A stretch of DNA of 64,000 nt, from the NCBI RefSeq assembly GCF_900312675.1, contig NZ_OMPC01000001.1, forward strand, positions 161,140-225,139. The letters are read 5' to 3'. Under the pieces are notes generated by a model. It made no database searches, was not told where the DNA came from, and worked only from the letters and a program-made list of their open reading frames with translations. The translations under genes and the position numbers were made by a program. The stretch is from Aliivibrio sp. EL58. GTDB taxonomy: Bacteria; Pseudomonadota; Gammaproteobacteria; Enterobacterales; Vibrionaceae. Numbering within the stretch: the stretch's first letter is position 1; the number at the start of each line of letters is the position of its first letter. Positions 17,011 through 25,875 of this stretch are shown here, in pieces.

Positions 17011-17340
17011 ATGGGATGGCTTTTTCTCTTTCTTGCTGTAGCTTCTGAAGCACTTTCACATGTCGCCCTAAAAGCAACAGATGGTCTTTCACACCTTGTT
17101 CCTAATGTGATTGTTATTACCGGACACTTAGGGGCTTTTTACTTTCTTAGCCAAGCGATGAAAACATTACCGGTTGGTATCGCACACGCTTCTTGGGCAG
17201 GTTTGGCTATTATTGCTGTTACTCTTATTTCAAGTGCGTTTTATCACCAACATTTAGACAGCAAAATTTGGCTAGGTATTGGATTTATTAGTATCGGAAT
17301 TGCGATCATAAATCTTTCATCAGTTCCACATACCCATTAA
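17011..17340 (+). CDS. SMR-family small multidrug/quaternary-ammonium transporter
   Basis: The ATG at 17011 follows AGGAATAATAAA and gives a 109-residue protein, the size of EmrE (110). Four transmembrane helices. The essential membrane glutamate of EmrE is present in helix 1 (LAVASEALSH, residue 13), and the helix 3 motif AHASWAGLAII corresponds to the family's A-Y/W-A-W-G segment. Proton-coupled export of cationic compounds is expected; whether drugs, guanidinium or polyamines cannot be told. Located upstream of the Kef pair but with its own spacing. Confidence 0.87.
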   Translation: MGWLFLFLAVASEALSHVALKATDGLSHLVPNVIVITGHLGAFYFLSQAMKTLPVGIAHASWAGLAIIAVTLISSAFYHQHLDSKIWLGIGFISIGIAIINLSSVPHTH

Positions 17341-17412
17341 GCCCCTTTTATTGCTATGATTGTAAAGTATTCAAGATTTACTTTATAAACTTAGTAAAAA
17401 CAAAGAGGTTTT

Positions 17413-18030
17413 ATGACAAAGCAACCCAAAAAAGTATTGATATTATTTGCTCACCCTTCTCAACATCGTTCAGAAGTGAATGTCTCTCTAATAAAGGCAG
17501 CAAAGAAAATCGAACATGTCACCGTGGTTGATCTGTATCATGACTACCCGAAATTTAATATCGATATTGATAAAGAACAGCAACGCCTACTTGAACATGA
17601 TGTCGTTATTTTTCAATTTCCACTTTACTGGTATTCAACACCCGCGATTTTAAAAGAATGGCAAGATATGGTACTTGAATACGGATTTGCTTACGGTACC
17701 GAAGGGAAATCATTAGAAGGCAAAATCTTTCTATCCGCCATTACTGCCGGTGGTAAAGAAGAAGCTTATCAAACCAATGGTTATAACCAATTTACTATTC
17801 GTGAACTTCTGCACCCTCTTGAACAAATGGCTTCTTTAACAAATATGGAATACATCGCGCCATTAGTACTTTTTGGTGCTCGGACCGCATTAGAAGATGA
17901 ACGAGTAGAAAGGCATACAGAACGGTTTAAAAACTTACTCTCTGCGTTAATTAATGATCGCGTGGATATTTCAGTGGCGAAAACCTTACCTAAGCTAAAC
18001 CACTCATTCGATAAATTTATTAAGGATTAA
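17413..18030 (+). CDS. KefG/KefF-type quinone oxidoreductase, Kef ancillary subunit
   Basis: 205 residues with a flavodoxin-like fold: KVLILFAHPSQHRSEVN binds FMN phosphate, FQFPLYWYSTPAILKEW is the conserved mid-motif. In E. coli KefF and KefG are required for full activity of KefC and KefB. It lies 6 bp upstream of the antiporter gene and carries that gene's AAGGA ribosome site within its own end, so they form one operon. Whether it is the F or G type cannot be decided by eye; KefG is slightly favoured. Confidence 0.88.
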   Translation: MTKQPKKVLILFAHPSQHRSEVNVSLIKAAKKIEHVTVVDLYHDYPKFNIDIDKEQQRLLEHDVVIFQFPLYWYSTPAILKEWQDMVLEYGFAYGTEGKSLEGKIFLSAITAGGKEEAYQTNGYNQFTIRELLHPLEQMASLTNMEYIAPLVLFGARTALEDERVERHTERFKNLLSALINDRVDISVAKTLPKLNHSFDKFIKD

Positions 18031-18036
18031 CGCATT

Positions 18037-19953
18037 ATGACGGGATATTTTTTACAAGCTTTTATCTATCTCTTTGCTGCTGTGATTGCCGTTCCTATCG
18101 CTAAGCATCTTGGTCTGGGATCTGTTCTTGGTTATCTGATTGCAGGGGTTGTAATTGGCCCAATCATCGGCTTAGTTGGCGAAGAAACAACAACAATTCA
18201 ACATTTTGCTGAATTTGGTGTTGTAATGATGCTCTTTTTAGTCGGCCTTGAACTTGAGCCAAAAATGCTATGGGGAATGCGTAATCGCTTAATGGGGTTA
18301 GGTGGCCTACAAGTGGGTGGAACAACCGCCATTGTTATGGGGATTGCTCTGTTCTTTGGCCAGCCTTGGACTATCGCCCTCACCATCGGTTTAATCTTTG
18401 CACTCTCATCAACCGCTATTGTATTACAGACCTTTAATGAGAAAGGGCTAGCAAAAACAGAAGGCGGTCAAAATGCCTTCTCCGTATTGTTATTTCAAGA
18501 TATTGCCGTGATCCCAATGTTGGCTTTTATTCCATTATTGGCATTGCCTGAATTAATTGAAAAAGCACAATTAGCGGCAGCAACCGCAGCAGAGCACCAT
18601 AATGAAATAAGCTTAGTCGCAGGGCTCCCCGGCTGGGCTTATGGTTTAGTCATTACCGCATCCATTGCGCTTGTAGTGGTTGGTGGTCATTATCTTAGCC
18701 GTCCACTGTTTCGCTTTGTAGCAAGCTCTGGACTGCGTGAAATATTCACGGCAACGGCACTAATGCTTGTGATTGGTATTGCAGCTCTTATGAGCTTAGT
18801 GGGACTGTCACCTGCACTAGGAACTTTCTTAGCTGGCGTTGTATTAGCTAACTCCGAATTTAGACACGAACTCGAATCGAATATTGACCCATTCAAAGGG
18901 CTGTTGCTCGGGCTGTTTTTCATTACCGTGGGGGCAGGGATTGACTTCGGTATTCTGTTTGATGACTTCTTTACCATTATCGGTTTAACTATTGGGGTAA
19001 TGGCACTTAAAGCCGCTGTTCTATATGTTTTAGCCTTAATCTTTAAGATTAAAAACAGTAATCGTTGGTTATTCACCTTAAGTTTGGCTCAAGCTGGTGA
19101 GTTTGGATTTGTACTATTGAGTTTTACGGTTCAAAACCATGTATTACCACCAGAAGTCGCACAGCCATTATCATTAGTTGTAGCCCTTTCTATGTTCTTT
19201 ACTCCTGGGTTATTCATTCTTTTTGATAAAGTGATCTTACCTCGCTTCGAGCAAAAATCGAATGATAGAGAGTCGGATAGCATTGATGAAAAAGGCACGG
19301 TAATTATTGCTGGCGGTGGTCGATTTGGCCAAGTAGTTAATCGCTTCTTAGTATCAAACCATGTAAAAACAGTGGTTCTTGACCACCAAGCCGATCAGGT
19401 AGATACGTTACGTCAGATCAATACCAAGAGTTACTTTGGGGATGCTACTCGTCCTGATCTACTGCATACCGCAGGAATTGATCATGCAGCAATGTTGGTC
19501 GTTGCTATAGATAATCAAGAAAGCAGTGTTGAACTGGTTAAGTATGTTAAGCACACCTACCCTAAAGTTAAGATCTTAGCTCGTGCATTTGATAGAGGTC
19601 ATTCTTATATGCTTCGTTGTGCTGGTGCTGATTTTATTGAATCTGAAACCACTCGTTCTGCACTTGAGATGGGGGCAGAAGCAATGCGTGGATTAGGCCA
19701 ACACCCATTCCATGTAGAACAACAAAAAATAGCGTACAAAAAGGTCGAAAATCAAAGCTCTGATAAATTATATCAGGCGTGGTTAGATGATTCAGAAGGC
19801 GAGCGATTTGATAATAACTATCGCAAACTCTTCATTGAACTTGAAAGCACTATTAAACATGCCATGAGTAAAGATCGTTCTGACAAACACAACCAATCAG
19901 AACGTGCGTGGACACCACCACCAAAAGGCTATGCTGATGATCTTGATGAATAA
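18037..19953 (+). CDS. kefB: Glutathione-regulated K+/H+ antiporter, KefB/KefC type
   Basis: 638 residues: twelve to thirteen membrane helices of the CPA2 exchanger fold (about 1-385) with FLVGLELEPKMLW and the paired DIAV (QDIAVIPML) motif, then an RCK_N/TrkA-N Rossmann domain (about 412-530, VIIAGGGRFGQVV) and a variable, charged C-terminus. Kef systems release K+ in exchange for H+ when electrophiles form glutathione adducts, acidifying and protecting the cell. B versus C is not certain; size is between the two E. coli proteins (601 and 620) or slightly longer. Confidence 0.9.
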   Translation: MTGYFLQAFIYLFAAVIAVPIAKHLGLGSVLGYLIAGVVIGPIIGLVGEETTTIQHFAEFGVVMMLFLVGLELEPKMLWGMRNRLMGLGGLQVGGTTAIVMGIALFFGQPWTIALTIGLIFALSSTAIVLQTFNEKGLAKTEGGQNAFSVLLFQDIAVIPMLAFIPLLALPELIEKAQLAAATAAEHHNEISLVAGLPGWAYGLVITASIALVVVGGHYLSRPLFRFVASSGLREIFTATALMLVIGIAALMSLVGLSPALGTFLAGVVLANSEFRHELESNIDPFKGLLLGLFFITVGAGIDFGILFDDFFTIIGLTIGVMALKAAVLYVLALIFKIKNSNRWLFTLSLAQAGEFGFVLLSFTVQNHVLPPEVAQPLSLVVALSMFFTPGLFILFDKVILPRFEQKSNDRESDSIDEKGTVIIAGGGRFGQVVNRFLVSNHVKTVVLDHQADQVDTLRQINTKSYFGDATRPDLLHTAGIDHAAMLVVAIDNQESSVELVKYVKHTYPKVKILARAFDRGHSYMLRCAGADFIESETTRSALEMGAEAMRGLGQHPFHVEQQKIAYKKVENQSSDKLYQAWLDDSEGERFDNNYRKLFIELESTIKHAMSKDRSDKHNQSERAWTPPPKGYADDLDE

Positions 19954-20338
19954 ATTTATATACTAATAATTTACTCCTACTATATGCTTATATTTTCAAT
20001 TTAAAAATATAAGCATTATCATTACAAAATAAATGGTTATTTTTATTTTAAGTACCTTAAAATCGAAAACGAAACCTATGCGTAATTAATTTATTTGCTA
20101 AGTAAACAGATAAGATCTTATTAATTCATAAAGCATATTAAATTTCTACTCCTACGATACAAAGAATGCTATTTTTACATTAAAATTCAACTAGTTATAA
20201 GATTAAATTTTTTTATCGTCATCAACAAAAACATTCATCATTGATTGTTGTTTATTTATTGATAATGAAGTTTCTTTCTTGATATGCTTATCAACATGAT
20301 AAAGGCACTTCCTTTGTTTCCTTCTCTTTGGTTACATA
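19954..20338. other. AT-rich intergenic region between kef and ToxR-like gene 1
   Basis: 385 bp. It holds an AT-rich hairpin just after kefB (ATGCTTATATTTT at 19984-19996 pairing with AAAATATAAGCAT at 20004-20016), which may act as terminator though it lacks a T tail. Near the next gene there is a perfect palindrome TTGATA-TGCT-TATCAA (20279-20294), 45 bp before the ToxR-like start. No gene is apparent. Confidence 0.6.
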
Positions 20339-21442
20339 ATGCTAAATAAGAATATTATACGATTTAAAGATATAACGTTTGACCCTAAAATAAATCAAAT
20401 AATTAAAAACGACTGTACGATCAAGCTTACTTATAGTGAATCACGAATTTTACAACTGCTTTTAACTTCTCCAAACAAAATATTCTCGAAAGATGATATC
20501 TTTACATATGTTTGGAACGGTACAGCTAGTAATATAGGTGTAGTACCACAAACCATTTCGGTGTTACGAAAAAAATTACATAACAATGATATCTATATTA
20601 TTGAAACTATTAAAAATAAAGGTTACAAAGCGGATACTTATGGTACTAGTTTTGGACAAAAAAAATTAAATCAAAGCCATTACATATTTTCTTTACTTAT
20701 TCTTGTCGTTTTCTGTTTTTGTCTTTTTTTCTTTGAAAAAAAACTGAGACACACACCAAGCAAAACAGAACCAAGTTTAGAAATATTAATGCCAAACGTA
20801 TTTCAGGTAAGTGACTCTCTGCCGTTTATTTTTGATCCTACTGTATTAAAAGAAAACATGACCTATTACATTAACCGACAAACTGAAAGTTTGAATATCT
20901 CAGCCTGTCATCAAATAAATAACAAATGTGATTTGGTTTATAATAAAATTATCTTCTTACAAAATGGGAATTTTGACTCTATAATTACCAAATATATTGA
21001 CGAAATTAATTTCACTAATTCGCTATATAAAAAAGACATAAACAGCAATCAGGACCGATTTAATACAGCCTCGCAAGTTCTAGTTGATAGCGAAAGCGAA
21101 AAAGACTATAGAGGTCAAGTGATTGCAAACTATAGCTTAAAGAAGTCGAATAACCACAATAATTATTCTTATAACAAAGCATCTATTGTTATTGATGAAA
21201 CAGGCTATCGTGGACAATGTACTTTCACTCGTAAAAGTGATGCTCATCCACTCCAATGCCAAGGAGAAGATTGTGTGAATTATTTTGGATCCATTTCAGA
21301 TCCTAAAAAAGATTATGCTTATAGAAAACTTTTCCAACAAGCAACAAGCGGATTAAGTATTCACTTATTTCCGGTGAGTAGAGATGTCTCGCTATTTTAT
21401 AATACAGAGTCGCAGCTCTCTTACTTGGTTTATCAATACTAA
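20339..21442 (+). CDS. ToxR-like membrane-bound transcriptional regulator (paralogue 1)
   Basis: 367 residues: winged-helix DNA-binding domain at the N-terminus (about 5-100; VVPQTISVLRKKLH is the recognition helix region), one transmembrane segment (about 115-132) and a periplasmic domain of about 230 residues with Cys pair SAC-x6-C and three further cysteines (QC...QC..DC). This is the ToxR/CadC/TcpP architecture. It is a paralogue of the protein at 41590-42729: both begin MLNK, share the DNA-binding domain, the SAC-x6-C motif with following YNKI, and the ETGY segment. Not ToxR itself, which has a different periplasmic part. Signal and targets unknown. Confidence 0.87.
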   Translation: MLNKNIIRFKDITFDPKINQIIKNDCTIKLTYSESRILQLLLTSPNKIFSKDDIFTYVWNGTASNIGVVPQTISVLRKKLHNNDIYIIETIKNKGYKADTYGTSFGQKKLNQSHYIFSLLILVVFCFCLFFFEKKLRHTPSKTEPSLEILMPNVFQVSDSLPFIFDPTVLKENMTYYINRQTESLNISACHQINNKCDLVYNKIIFLQNGNFDSIITKYIDEINFTNSLYKKDINSNQDRFNTASQVLVDSESEKDYRGQVIANYSLKKSNNHNNYSYNKASIVIDETGYRGQCTFTRKSDAHPLQCQGEDCVNYFGSISDPKKDYAYRKLFQQATSGLSIHLFPVSRDVSLFYNTESQLSYLVYQY

Positions 21443-21445
21443 ACG

Positions 21446-21485
21446 AATAGCCGTTAATTTATCATAATTAACGGCTATTATTTAT
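21446..21485. terminator. Bidirectional terminator between convergent regulators
   Basis: AATAGCCGTTAAT pairs with ATTAACGGCTATT around a short loop; T-rich on the plus side and the complement on the minus side. It overlaps the last codons of the minus-strand gene. Confidence 0.75.
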
Positions 21486-22980
21486 AACAACTCGGCTTTC
21501 TTGGGCAAACTGCTCCACGAGAACAAATCACTCTCGCATCCGTTTCTAACCCACGTTCAATCCAATTAATATTCAGTATCTTAGCAACACTAATTAACTC
21601 TCTTTTTATTCCTTTTGCTATAGGGCTCTCACCACCATTTTTTACACATGCTTTTTGTAAATCACGAGCTAATGACACCGCATCTTTTCCCTGAGCTTCA
21701 ATCGCAGGATTTAGATCTATTCCAGCACATAACACCCGATTATTACCCGCAGGATCAGTCATATTAACCGATTCACAACAATAGATACGAGGTTCATTAT
21801 TTACATTAAGAATAGATATTTGCGCTGAACTTCCCTCTTTAGGTTCCGATAATCGTCTAAATACCGCCCAATGGTGACAAGGATCATTCACTTGTTTCAT
21901 ATTCCCCCAAGGTAAGGGAATACCATTGCCACGATAAACGGCCTTGAGCTTCCCTGGAGCATACGCATCAAAATAATGCCAATGAGGATAGGGAGAAACC
22001 ACCGTCATTCGTCTCATCGCCACAGAAGGAGAAACTCCTGCTAAACGATGGGTATCTATTTCATATCCATGTCTATCAAGTAATTGCCTAAACGGAACTC
22101 GTGGACACAGTAATGCTCCCGCAAAGAAACTGGATTCAAAATCACGCCACGCATTTAAAATATCTTGTGCATTTAACGAGCTGTCAGTGTGGTGAATTTC
22201 ATCATCAAACACGCGATGGCTACCGACAGACAAAGAGCTCTTCAAGCCTTCTTTGTTATGTAAAACACAGTGACCAATGTATACCGCTAAATCGTATTTC
22301 AATCGCGTCGGATGATTCTTTAAAATCTCATTCAGATAGACGGTGCAAGGTGGCTCAAAAAAGGACGTCAGTAACTCTTTACCGTTAACACCAAATTCAT
22401 CAACAACGGACTTTGGCGTATCTTGTACCCACTTAAGAATTAAGCCATGATGCGCAGCCAAATCCATCATCTGCTCAACACTCAATGGTAATTGTTTCTG
22501 CCCTACCTCTTCAGCGGCACGTTCTAAATCTGGAAAGTGGTTTTGATTATTTTCTTGATGGGCTCGAATAAGAAGGTGCGCAAATTGACGGCCAGTGATC
22601 CCCGTTTGATTTAGCATTTCAGGGATCGCTATTTGTAAAATGTCATTGGAGAATAGAAAACTCGGTTCAAGTGCCATACCGCTGATACCACCTCTACGTC
22701 CCTTATCTGGCGTAATAGCTTGTGCTTCTGGCTCGCTATCCAAGAACCACGAAGATTCTTTTTGAAATACCGTAGCGATAACTTCCAACATATCAGCGCT
22801 GGGAACCCGCTTTCCTCTCTCTATCATAGAAAGATAAGACACTGACGGTGAATTCTCAGGATCAACTCGAATACAGCGAGTGGAGAGATCTTCCATCGTT
22901 AAGTGATTGCGTTTTCTCAGATTTCGAATTTTTGTTCCAAGAAAATGACTTTGTCTAATAATACTTTTTGACTGGCGCAT
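21478..22980 (-). CDS. XRE-type regulator, DUF3612-like, RamB/PccR-related
   Basis: 500 residues. An N-terminal helix-turn-helix (about 12-75; LTMEDLSTRC...SVSYLSMIERGKRVPSADML) is followed by a large domain. In it, DLAVYIGHCVLH lies where ImmA/IrrE-like proteins have AHELGHLLLH, so the metallopeptidase site is degenerate. The end, VICSRGAVCPRKPSC, recalls the C-terminal cysteine motif of short-chain acyl regulators (RamB, PccR, ScfR type) that control acetate, glyoxylate or propionate genes. Overall it resembles the gammaproteobacterial DUF3612 family. It is divergent from the malate-synthase-like gene (135 bp), its likely target. Confidence 0.8.
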   Translation of the reverse strand: MRQSKSIIRQSHFLGTKIRNLRKRNHLTMEDLSTRCIRVDPENSPSVSYLSMIERGKRVPSADMLEVIATVFQKESSWFLDSEPEAQAITPDKGRRGGISGMALEPSFLFSNDILQIAIPEMLNQTGITGRQFAHLLIRAHQENNQNHFPDLERAAEEVGQKQLPLSVEQMMDLAAHHGLILKWVQDTPKSVVDEFGVNGKELLTSFFEPPCTVYLNEILKNHPTRLKYDLAVYIGHCVLHNKEGLKSSLSVGSHRVFDDEIHHTDSSLNAQDILNAWRDFESSFFAGALLCPRVPFRQLLDRHGYEIDTHRLAGVSPSVAMRRMTVVSPYPHWHYFDAYAPGKLKAVYRGNGIPLPWGNMKQVNDPCHHWAVFRRLSEPKEGSSAQISILNVNNEPRIYCCESVNMTDPAGNNRVLCAGIDLNPAIEAQGKDAVSLARDLQKACVKNGGESPIAKGIKRELISVAKILNINWIERGLETDARVICSRGAVCPRKPSCYK

Positions 22981-22990
22981 CTTGTAAAAT

Positions 22991-23042
22991 TCACACTGTT
23001 AAGTTTTTGTTGTGAAATTGTAGTAAATATTAAGCTAAGCTT
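22991..23042. promoter_or_regulatory. Inverted repeats in the divergent regulator promoter
   Basis: TTCACA (22991-22996) and TGTGAA (23011-23016) form a spaced inverted repeat, and AAGCTAAGCTT (23032-23042) is an 11-bp palindrome. Both lie in the 135-bp gap between the RamB-like regulator and the malate-synthase-like gene and are candidate operators. No known consensus was matched. Confidence 0.35.
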
Positions 23043-23115
23043 CAATACAAGTAAGCAAACAACTCTGACCAGTGTGACTTACTTATCTTTCAGGACGAAA
23101 ATTGAGGGCAAGACT

Positions 23116-23679
23116 ATGGCTATCACAAATATAAACAACACGAATAATGCACAACAAGAAACTCCGTTTATGGCTGAAGCTGTCTATGCCGTAGAAAAAA
23201 TGGGTGAAGATCATACTGAAGAAAAGCAATATCAAATAAAAAATCTATTAGACCAGTTATTTCCACTCACGAAAGGATCGCACCAAGACGTAACTAATTA
23301 TCTGCTAGATTATCACCATTTAGTGGTTTTCTTTAAAGATGGTGGATGCAGTGGCTTACGTAATCCAGGAAAATTCGTTGCCTTTACCGGTCACCGATCA
23401 TCACCTGATACTATCCTTTTAAAAGACAATAGCGGCAGCCATGTTGAGGTTATATTTGGTCAATCTGAAGCGGGAAAAAATACGCTTTCAGCCATTGATG
23501 ATATTCAAATGGAAACCTGCACAACCTTTACTCAAGATTTTAGTCTTGCAGCCATGCGTCACTGGATCAGTCTGCTAAAGCGAGATGGGAAATCACAACC
23601 TAAAGCTCATCAAGAAGATAAAGAATACACAGCAAAGAATGGCGATGATTATCAACTAGCTTGCTGTTTTAGTATTTAA
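23116..23679 (+). CDS. Orphan malate synthase G alpha/beta-domain protein
   Basis: The ATG at 23116 has GAGGG upstream and is chosen over an in-frame GTG at 23074. The 187-residue protein aligns by eye with the inserted alpha/beta domain of malate synthase G: PLTKGSHQDV, LVVFFKDGG..GLRNPGKFVAFTGHRSSPDTILLKDN-HVEV, then METCTTF...MRHWISLLKRDG, in the order and spacing I recall from GlcB. The TIM barrel with the catalytic Arg, Glu and Asp residues is absent, so it cannot be a malate synthase. It may bind acetyl-CoA or glyoxylate-like ligands, or act on the enzyme or the divergent RamB-like regulator. The end carries a CC pair (LACCFSI). Confidence 0.7.
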   Translation: MAITNINNTNNAQQETPFMAEAVYAVEKMGEDHTEEKQYQIKNLLDQLFPLTKGSHQDVTNYLLDYHHLVVFFKDGGCSGLRNPGKFVAFTGHRSSPDTILLKDNSGSHVEVIFGQSEAGKNTLSAIDDIQMETCTTFTQDFSLAAMRHWISLLKRDGKSQPKAHQEDKEYTAKNGDDYQLACCFSI

Positions 23680-23695
23680 TCTACCCTTAAAAATA

Positions 23696-23735
23696 AAAAG
23701 CCATCCCTGCAGTATTAAAGGATGGCCTTTCTTTT
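23696..23735. terminator. Bidirectional terminator
   Basis: AAAGCCATCC pairs with GGATGGCCTTT (one bulge), flanked by A and T tracts, between convergent genes. Confidence 0.85.
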
Positions 23736-23769
23736 GTTCTTACGAATGTCTTATGACACTCAGATTCAA

Positions 23770-25119
23770 CTAACGCTGCTTATTGAAATACATATTTCGG
23801 TCTGCCTTATGCAGCAGATCATCCACTGATTTCATTTCAGGATCAAAGCAGCCATAACCAATACTTGTATTCACATAAATATGAACATCTTTATACTCTA
23901 CTGGCTTCTCAGTAATCACCGACTTAATCTTACTAATGATAAGGTGAACATCTTTCTTTTGATGAACTCTTGGCAAAAGAACTAAATACTCATCACCGCC
24001 AATACGAGCAATCACATCATTCGTTCTTAGAACCTTTGTCACTCTTCTTGCAACTTCTCTTAATACTTCATCACCAGCGGCATGACCGTAAGTATCATTA
24101 ATGTCTTTAAATTTATCTAAATCTAAGTTCAATATTGCAAAAGGCATACCTTGTTTTTTTGATTTAGAAAACAAAGAACTTAGTGTATACATAAAATAAC
24201 GACGATTAGGTAACTGAGTTAATTCATCTTCAAGAGAGCGATTGGTTGCCACAACATAAAATCGGAACATTATAGAAATAGACAGCAGCATTAAACCAAA
24301 AAAAGAATAACCAACTAACCGAATAATATGTATGCGAAACCAAGGATATACCTTATCTAAGGATTTCTCTTGGATGGCCATTTGCCAGCTGCCATAAGGA
24401 AGCGTAACATTTTCAACAACAATCGGATTATCGAAAATACTGGCTTTACCTAAAAAGACCTCTCCACTAGCTCCTTCGCCATCTTTCCCACGCATTGCAA
24501 AATGATAATCTGCTTTCAAATCAAAAATACCAGCATTGTAAAACAAACCATCAATATCAATTACGATACTTATCGCCCCCCAGTAGTCTCGATTATAAGG
24601 AGGATCAGAAAAAACAGGCATTCGTGCAATAAAAGCGCTTCCCCCCTGTATTAAATCAACGGGACCGGCAATAAAAATAGTTTCTAAATGGCGTGCTTTC
24701 TGTACCGTAATCCATTGATCTGGAATCGTTCTAAAATCAAGACCTAGGGCTTTAACATTACCTTTTAAAGGATAGACATAGCTCACTATATCATTAGGCG
24801 CAATCGCCAAATGGCGAATATTAAATGAATCACGATACAGCTCTGCTGCAATCAAATCCCATTGTTTAATGGTCGAGTTTGGGTTAACGGTAAGTAATGT
24901 AGATAAAGTATTAGCGTAATAAATATCAGAATGGATAGTGCTCTCTAGATTAGCTCTAACTATCGCTAATTCAGTTTTAGCTTTCGCATTAATCTGATTT
25001 TTTAAATAAGTATTTTGCTTTTTATGCAACTCTTCAACAATAAAAATGGCGACAAAAATACAACAACTTAAAAGTATAATGATCGTAGTTTTCTTAGTTA
25101 AAAGTAGTTTAACTCTCAT
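23770..25119 (-). CDS. CHASE-GGDEF membrane diguanylate cyclase
   Basis: The ATG at 25119 follows AAGGG; the longer TTG-started frame is rejected. 449 residues: transmembrane helix (about 10-30), periplasmic CHASE-like domain (about 60-240; NIRHLAIAPNDIV, YPLKGN..LGLDF), second helix (about 265-288) and GGDEF (about 295-449). Active site is RIGGDEY (GGDEY rather than GGDEF, usually tolerated). RTNDVIAR upstream supplies an RxxD inhibitory site. Predicted to make c-di-GMP in response to a small extracellular ligand. Monocistronic. Confidence 0.9.
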   Translation of the reverse strand: MRVKLLLTKKTTIIILLSCCIFVAIFIVEELHKKQNTYLKNQINAKAKTELAIVRANLESTIHSDIYYANTLSTLLTVNPNSTIKQWDLIAAELYRDSFNIRHLAIAPNDIVSYVYPLKGNVKALGLDFRTIPDQWITVQKARHLETIFIAGPVDLIQGGSAFIARMPVFSDPPYNRDYWGAISIVIDIDGLFYNAGIFDLKADYHFAMRGKDGEGASGEVFLGKASIFDNPIVVENVTLPYGSWQMAIQEKSLDKVYPWFRIHIIRLVGYSFFGLMLLSISIMFRFYVVATNRSLEDELTQLPNRRYFMYTLSSLFSKSKKQGMPFAILNLDLDKFKDINDTYGHAAGDEVLREVARRVTKVLRTNDVIARIGGDEYLVLLPRVHQKKDVHLIISKIKSVITEKPVEYKDVHIYVNTSIGYGCFDPEMKSVDDLLHKADRNMYFNKQR

Positions 25120-25256
25120 ACCGACCCTTACTTGAAATACATTTATCAATACCCTTAAAACTTGATATTGGTTCCAAAAAAGCAATAATCGTATTTAAAC
25201 ATATAATCTGTATGATTTTCAATCAGTTCTATTTATAAATTTATAATTATCTAAAA

Positions 25257-25604
25257 TCACACCATCATTTTTTGTGCTTTCGTCAATTTAGAGGTAACAA
25301 GTTGATAAGAATCATCAATCCAATCCTCCACCATCCCAACAGAAACCTCATCATTAACAATGATTGTGATCCAATGCTTTTTGTTCATATGATAGCCTCG
25401 CTCGATGCATATAAACTCCTCACTCAAAAAAGTGACATTCTCAGGAGAGGCTTTAAGGGTAACCGTCAATTTTTCATTACGATATCCAATCAGAGCGAAC
25501 ATTTTACCAAAGACTTTAAATACCTGAGCTTCTGGCCCAAAAGGATAAGAATCTTCACTACAAGGTTTGGCAAGAAGATAATCTATCAATTCTCTTTCTG
25601 TCAT
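25257..25604 (-). CDS. MmcQ/YjbR-family protein
   Basis: 115 residues from MTERELIDYLLAKP, which lines up with the YjbR start (MTISELLQYCMAKP, 118 residues). An in-frame start 90 bases further upstream would overlap the next gene. The family signature, Y-H-M-N-K-K-H-W-I-T (cf. HLNKAHW), is present near residue 78. YjbR has a CyaY-like fold with suggested DNA binding; function is poorly defined. Confidence 0.85.
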   Translation of the reverse strand: MTERELIDYLLAKPCSEDSYPFGPEAQVFKVFGKMFALIGYRNEKLTVTLKASPENVTFLSEEFICIERGYHMNKKHWITIIVNDEVSVGMVEDWIDDSYQLVTSKLTKAQKMMV

Positions 25605-25677
25605 TTGCGCTGCTTCAATTACAAGACTTTCTTTCAATGTTAATATCCCTTTAATTATATTATGTTGGAGAGTTACC

Positions 25678-25869
25678 TTGTCATCAGAACTCAAGCTTAT
25701 TCCTATTGCTCTATTGTGTGCATTTCTCTCTATTATAGGTCACTTTATTCTCAGCAGTCTTTTTTCTGATGCTAGTTGGCTTGAATACGCTGCAGCCATA
25801 ATTCCATTAAGTATGATTATCATTGTCTATTTCGCCTTTAAGTTTGCAGCAAAAAATGATGAGCGTTAA
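25678..25869 (+). CDS. Small two-helix membrane protein
   Basis: 63 residues with two hydrophobic helices (about 7-30 and 36-57) and a charged end. The start is TTG, supported by GGAG eight bases upstream; no ATG is available. Divergent from the MmcQ-like gene and convergent, with 6 bp between, on the AraC-type gene. No family recognised. Confidence 0.6.
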   Translation: MSSELKLIPIALLCAFLSIIGHFILSSLFSDASWLEYAAAIIPLSMIIIVYFAFKFAAKNDER

Positions 25870-25875
25870 AGTAAT

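Noticed and set aside
20279-20294. TTGATA-TGCT-TATCAA considered as an FNR site
   Set aside because: FNR needs four bases between TTGAT and ATCAA; here there are six. Kept only as an unassigned palindrome.
23116-23679. Considered as a complete short malate synthase
   Set aside because: The catalytic barrel residues are absent and the protein is a quarter of the enzyme's length.
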